From assembly GCF_027625935.1 (NCBI RefSeq), contig NZ_CP115300.1, positions 620,001 through 684,000 on the forward strand: a stretch of DNA of 64,000 bases, given 5' to 3'. Each line of letters begins with the position of its first letter. Positions within the stretch are counted from its first letter, which is position 1. A model generated the notes under the pieces. It was given only the letters and a program-made list of their open reading frames with translations, was not told where the DNA came from and made no database searches. The translations under genes were made by a program, and so were the position numbers. This document shows positions 60,323-64,000 of the stretch, piece by piece. This DNA is from Streptomyces camelliae. Its GTDB lineage: Bacteria > Actinomycetota > Actinomycetes > Streptomycetales > Streptomycetaceae.

Positions 60323-60511
60323 AGTGGTCCTGTACATACGGCTGTTGATCTCGGTCGGTGCGAGCAGCGGCCCGGCGTCCTCCTGGCTCCGGGGGGGAGC
60401 GGCGGGGCCATCAGGGTGTTTCCAGGTGGTGTCGGGCGGCCGGGGCGGGCCCGTTCTGGCCATGCTGGGCCACGAGTGACACCCATCCTTCCCTGCGACA
60501 AGGAGCACGGT

Positions 60512-60727
60512 ATGACCTCGGACCCGGTGGAACGATTCCTGGCGGCCCTGGACCCGGAACACCGCGATGCTGTCAGCGCCAGGCCGCGCCAGGAGCAGGA
60601 ACAGCTGGCGGCGGCCTGGGAACGGGAACTGGAATCCGACGACGAGCTCGACACGCTGGACGAGCTGTCCCCGCCGGCGGCGGAGTCCGAGGCGGCCCGC
60701 CGGGTGATGGCGCGGGAAGCCGGCTAG
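60512..60727 (+). CDS. hypothetical protein, 71 aa
   Basis: A small acidic helical protein (VERFLAALDPEHRDAVSARP, RELESDDELDTLDEL) with a strong AAGGAG ribosome site. Function not known. Its stop overlaps the end of the convergent NmrA-type gene by 4 bp. Confidence 0.65.
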   Translation: MTSDPVERFLAALDPEHRDAVSARPRQEQEQLAAAWERELESDDELDTLDELSPPAAESEAARRVMAREAG

Positions 60728-61584
60728 CCAGCGGCGCCCGCGCCGCGCAGCACCTGCGCCAGTGTGGTGGCGGGGTGGCCGGTCAGGTCCTCGATGGCGG
60801 TGCTCACCTCGGCGAGGGAACCATCGGCGATCGCGGTGTAGGTGGAGACCCAGGCGTCGAGGAGCCAGTCGGGAGCCCGGTAGCCCGCGCGGGAGGCGTA
60901 GGCGTCCTCGACCGTCTCGCGCACGTACGAGACCGGGCGCCCGGTGACCTCGGTGAGCGTGGCCGCGATCTCGGTGAGCGTCAGTGCCTCGGGGCCGGTC
61001 AGGTCGTAGGTGCGACCGGCGTGCGGGCCCGGTTCACGCAGCACCGCGACCGCGGCGTCCGCGATGTCGTCCTGCGCGACCACGGCGGCCCGGCCGTCCC
61101 CGGCGGGGCCGCGGATCGCACCGTCTTCGCCCACCAGGCCGGGCATGAAGTCGGCGTACAGGTTGTCACGCAGGAACGTGAACGGCACGCCGCTGGAGCG
61201 GATGTGCTGCTCGGTGTGCCAGTGGTCGCGAGCCAGCGTGAAGGTCGCGTCGGGCGCGGCGCCGTAGAAGGAGATGTACACCAGGTGGGCGACGCCGGCC
61301 TCGGCCGCGGCGTCGACGAAGGTGCGGTGCTGGTCGAGGCGGTCGGGAGACTCCGAGGCGGAGACCATCAAGACGCGGTCGGTGCCACGCAGCGCACGTA
61401 CGACGGCGTCGTGGTTCCCGTACGCACCGGGTACGGCCGTCGCTCCGGGCAGTTCGGGGGCGCGGGCCGGGGTCCGGCACAGGAGGGTCTGCGGGATGCC
61501 CGCCGCGGCCAGGCGGCGGGCGATTCGTCCGCCCAGGCGCCCGGTGGCACCGGTGACGGCGTAGGTGGGCTCGGCGGAAACCAT
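60724..61584 (-). CDS. NmrA-like NAD(P)H-binding reductase (QorB type)
   Basis: A 286-residue atypical SDR. YAVTGATGRLGGRIARRLAA is the cofactor loop, HLVYISFYGAAPDATFTLA and FTFLRDNLYADFMPGL follow the NmrA/QOR2 pattern, and AVVAQDDIADAAVAVLREPG with TYDLTGPEALTLTEIAATL is the typical C-terminal portion. Such proteins are quinone reductases or redox sensors. Start ATG-equivalent at 61584 with GAGAAG upstream. Confidence 0.88.
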   Translation of the reverse strand: MVSAEPTYAVTGATGRLGGRIARRLAAAGIPQTLLCRTPARAPELPGATAVPGAYGNHDAVVRALRGTDRVLMVSASESPDRLDQHRTFVDAAAEAGVAHLVYISFYGAAPDATFTLARDHWHTEQHIRSSGVPFTFLRDNLYADFMPGLVGEDGAIRGPAGDGRAAVVAQDDIADAAVAVLREPGPHAGRTYDLTGPEALTLTEIAATLTEVTGRPVSYVRETVEDAYASRAGYRAPDWLLDAWVSTYTAIADGSLAEVSTAIEDLTGHPATTLAQVLRGAGAAG

Positions 61585-61649
61585 CGCTTCTCCTCGTCGG
61601 GGTGCCGGTACTGCTGCCGCGTTCCTGGCAGCACACTAACCGCCGCCGC

Positions 61650-61800
61650 CTACGATCCGCGCAACAGGCCACGCTGAAACTTCCCGGAGGAAGTACGGGG
61701 CAGCGACGAGCTGAAGACGAAGTCGCGGGGGCACTTGTACGGCGTCAACTGGGCCCTGCCGAAGGTGCGCAGTGCCTCGGCCGTCCGTGCGGTACCGCTC
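61650..61800 (-). pseudogene. acyl-CoA/AMP-ligase C-terminal remnant
   Basis: The last ~45 residues of an AMP-forming acyl-CoA synthetase are readable (ALRTFGRAQLTPYKCPRDFV, then LPRTSSGKFQRGLLR), with the catalytic Lys in the SSGK motif. The adenylation domain is absent. Confidence 0.55.
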
Positions 61801-61906
61801 AACGAGACAGGCGTGCACATGTGGGGCGGCCTGACCGAGCTGGACGGATTCCTCGCACCGATGTGGTCGCCGCTCTGCATGACTACGAGACGACCGCCCT
61901 GCCGTA

Positions 61907-62221
61907 CTACGAGACGACCGCACTGCCGTCGTCGCCGGAGCGGTGCCAGGGCGCGTCGGGGCGGGTGGGTCGGGCGCCGGTTGCGAGCCATAGCGCGGAG
62001 GCCGGACGGCCGGTGCCGGGCACGGGGCCGAGGTAGTGGTGTCCGGTCATGTGGCACCAGGCGGGCAGATCGAGCGGGGCCGCAGGGTCGGTGGCGATGA
62101 CGCGGACGACCGTACCCGGCGGGGCATTGTCGGTGCCTTTGCGCGGACGCGTCAGGGGGGTGAGGCAGAGCAGGCCGGTGCCGTCGACGGTGAGGGCGGC
62201 GTCCCCGCTCGTCGTCGTCAA
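61907..62221 (-). CDS. TusA-like sulfurtransferase family protein
   Basis: A 104-residue protein. LTVDGTGLLCLTPLTRPRKG contains the Cys at the position of the TusA sulfur carrier (usual CPxP is here CLTP), and PPGTVVRVIATDPAAPLDLP followed by AWCHMTGHHYLGPVPG matches actinomycete homologues. TTG at 62221 opens the frame. Its promoter would lie within the neighbouring MFS remnant, and the last residues run into a low-complexity tail, so functionality is uncertain. Confidence 0.6.
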   Translation of the reverse strand: MTTTSGDAALTVDGTGLLCLTPLTRPRKGTDNAPPGTVVRVIATDPAAPLDLPAWCHMTGHHYLGPVPGTGRPASALWLATGARPTRPDAPWHRSGDDGSAVVS

Positions 62222-62224
62222 CGA

Positions 62225-63246
62225 GCGCGTCGGCGGTCTTCGGGCTGGAACGCGCCACCGTTCCGCTCATCGGCAGCCGCACCTTCGGCATCACCGACGA
62301 CCTGGCCGTCTCCTCCTTCATCATCGCCTTCGGCCTCACCAAGGCCCTCCCCAACCTCGCCGCGCTCGGGTCCCCTTCGCGCCCGCGCGGGCGCCGTCCT
62401 GGGGCTGGATCGTCGCCGCGAACGTGCTGCTCGGGCTCAACCGGGGGCTGACCTGGTCGATGACGGTCAACATGAAGATCGGCCCGGTCGGCCCGGCCCG
62501 CCGCGGACTGGCGACGGGTCTGAACGAGGCCGCCGGATACACCGCCGTGGGCACGACCGCGCTACTCACCGGCTACCTCGCCACGGCCTACGGTCTGCGC
62601 CCGATCCCGAGCTGATCGGCGCCGTGTTCGTCGCCGCCGGGCTCGGGCTCGCCCTGGTCGTACGCGACACGGGGCCCATGTCGCTCTCGAACTCGCCCAG
62701 CGCGCCACGTCGTTGGCCGACCGCGAGGGCACCGGACTCGGGGCCGCCTTCGCCCTGACGTCCTGGTACGACCGCTCTTTGCGCGGCGCCGGCCAGACCG
62801 GACTGGTCAACAACTGCAACGACGACCTGACCTGAGGCGTCTTCCCGCTCCTCTTCACCGACCACGGCCTGGGCATCGCCGCCGTCGGACTGATCAAGGG
62901 CTTCTGTCCGATCCTGTGAGGCATGGGCCAGATCCCCACCGGCCACCTCGCCGACGACATCGGTCGCAAACCCCTCATCGTCACCGGCATGCTCATCCAG
63001 GCCGCGGGCTTCGTCCTCGCGCTGACCCTGCTCGAACGCCCGCTGCTCGCCGGTGTCCTGTCCGCCGTGGCCCTCGGCACCTACCGCTTCTGGCACGACC
63101 TCGGCTACGCCGCCGACGCCCTGATCGCGGGCCTCCTCGCGAACGGCTTCGGCCTCGATGCCACGGTCGTCACCGCCGCGATCCTCACCGCCGGCTGAGG
63201 CCTGCTCGCAGCCCACTGGATCACGGACCACCGCCCCGCCCCCTGA
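62225..63246 (+). pseudogene. MFS transporter remnant with three in-frame stops
   Basis: A major facilitator is readable throughout: VFGLERATVPLIGSRTFGIT, WGWIVAANVLLGLNRGLTWS, MKIGPVGPARRGLATGLNEA, ELIGAVFVAAGLGLALVVRD, GQIPTGHLADDIGRKPLIVT. Damage includes frame changes near 62370 and 62610-62670, several internal deletions, and three TGA codons (62834, 62917 and 63196 region) each replacing what is normally TGG before a Gly codon. Relatives are exporters of unknown substrate found next to TusA-like genes. Confidence 0.7.
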
Positions 63247-63264
63247 CCACGCCGGACGTGCCTG

Positions 63265-63783
63265 CTACAGGGCGCGCCGGTAACGGAGTTCGGGTACGGA
63301 CACACCGTCGTAGTCGTCGGCCTGGACCGCCCCGTCGGGGACATATCCAGCTCGTTCATAGAAGCGACGCGCCGACGTGTTCCCGGTGAGGACCCACAAC
63401 AGCACCTGGTCGAAGCCGTGGCCGAGGGCACGGGCATGCACGGCTTCGAGCAGTGTGCGACCGATACCGGAACCGATGAGCGCGGGCTGGACGTACAGGG
63501 CGTACAGCTCGGCGGCGGTCCCGGCGGTGGTGTCGGCACTGCGACAGGGGCCGAGGCAGGCCCAGCCCACGACCGCTCCGCCGGCGCCGACCGCCACCAG
63601 GTCGGCCATGCCGTGCCGCGGCCTCGTGACGTGCTGTCGGCGCCGCCGCACATCCGCCTCGACCGTCATGCCATCGAGGTAGGACCGAGGCAGGATCCCG
63701 GCGTACGCGGCCTTCCAGCCGGTCACTCGTATCGCCGAGACAGCCCTGATGTCGGCTTCCGTCATCTCTCGCACCGTCACCAT
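63265..63783 (-). CDS. GNAT acetyltransferase
   Basis: A 172-residue enzyme. REMTEADIRAVSAIRVTGWK with AAYAGILPRSYLDGM is the typical N-terminus, ELYALYVQPALIGSGIGRTL the acetyl-CoA loop, and LWVLTGNTSARRFYERAGYV the C-terminal block. Start GTG/ATG at 63783. Substrate unknown. Confidence 0.9.
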   Translation of the reverse strand: MVTVREMTEADIRAVSAIRVTGWKAAYAGILPRSYLDGMTVEADVRRRRQHVTRPRHGMADLVAVGAGGAVVGWACLGPCRSADTTAGTAAELYALYVQPALIGSGIGRTLLEAVHARALGHGFDQVLLWVLTGNTSARRFYERAGYVPDGAVQADDYDGVSVPELRYRRAL

Positions 63784-63911
63784 CTGGGCACCGTAAGGGA
63801 TTCGTCACCACGACCACCTGGGAATTTCGGTTCCGAGGCGGTGCCGGTGCGGGCCCTGCCGGGGGGGGAAATGCGTTGCCCTGCCGTCGCTCGGGCGGCA
63901 TGCTCACGGCC

Positions 63912-64000
63912 ATGGTCACCGAAGACGGTCCCGGCCGGGCCACCCTCGTCGCGTCCGTCCGTGTGCGCGACCTGTCGCCGCGGGATCTGCCCGCCTGCGC
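63912..64000 (+). CDS. start of an acetyltransferase-like gene, cut by the window edge
   Basis: From the ATG at 63912 a frame runs to the end of the window (VTEDGPGRATLVASVRVRDL, then SPRDLPAC). The RVRDLSPRDLPAC stretch resembles the first strand and helix of small GNAT proteins. Only 29 codons are visible, so both start and family are tentative. Confidence 0.35.
   Translation, partial: MVTEDGPGRATLVASVRVRDLSPRDLPAC

Noticed and set aside
1..64000. tRNA genes, CRISPR arrays, insertion sequences and phage attachment sites
   Set aside because: Looked for clover-leaf/TTCGA-type segments, evenly spaced repeats, transposase motifs and terminal inverted repeats; none was convincing despite the many deletions.

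Overview
The window is very GC-rich (roughly 70 percent or more), with strong codon third-position G/C bias, many GTG starts, dense overlapping gene pairs, TetR/MerR/XRE regulators, PPOX/F420-type flavoproteins and twin-arginine secreted enzymes. All of this points to a Streptomyces or close actinomycete chromosome, probably an accessory (arm-like) region: there are no ribosomal, tRNA or core housekeeping operons except a lone cyclophilin. I read about 53 apparently intact genes and about 17 broken ones. No tRNA, rRNA, CRISPR array or transposase was found.

Layout. 0-13.9 kb: a ketopantoate-reductase-like enzyme, a RimJ/RimL acetyltransferase, a TetR gene with its own palindromic operator, the remnant of an NADPH:quinone reductase, a frameshifted and truncated secreted GH78 rhamnosidase behind a 26-bp palindrome, a second TetR, then decayed maleylacetate reductase, P450, aldo/keto reductase and MFS genes around an intact cyclophilin; a PPOX flavoprotein and a secreted purple-acid-phosphatase-like enzyme follow. 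13.9-18.1 kb: a compact three-gene catabolic operon (FAD oxidase, 2-oxoadipate dioxygenase/decarboxylase of the HglS type, aldehyde dehydrogenase) that fits lysine/pipecolate breakdown through 2-aminoadipate. 18.1-26.7 kb: DHFR-like reductase, SDR with divergent MmyB-type regulator, a NarL-type two-component pair, a methyltransferase, a membrane-anchored esterase, and an orphan CoxM-like FAD subunit.

26.7-38 kb: acetyltransferase, a dead FemX gene, MFS exporter, PPOX protein, a frameshifted PH-domain membrane protein, a TetR/P450/ferredoxin unit with an 18-bp operator, a LinA-like nucleotidyltransferase, a MerR-PP2C phosphatase fusion, and a pterin-dehydratase-like/VOC fusion. 38-48 kb: MacB/FtsX-type ABC transporter, SnoaL protein, MerR regulator with a classical MerR promoter, methyltransferase, MFS exporter, VOC protein, and an orphan DUF4157 (eCIS core domain) protein with a zinc-protease signature at 47.3-49.0 kb, the most intriguing gene here.

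48-64 kb: frameshifted GT4 glycosyltransferase, a second two-component pair whose kinase carries N-terminal repeats, a tightly packed acetyltransferase/XRE-cupin/MFS unit, chimeric LysR and isopropylmalate-dehydrogenase-type debris, a PucR-type regulator convergent with an alkyl sulfatase, an MFS exporter, an NmrA-type reductase, acyl-CoA ligase and MFS debris, a TusA-like protein, and acetyltransferases at the right edge. Two themes unite the window: an unusually high pseudogene load, and many small regulator-plus-exporter or regulator-plus-oxidoreductase modules with visible operators or leaderless-type promoters.
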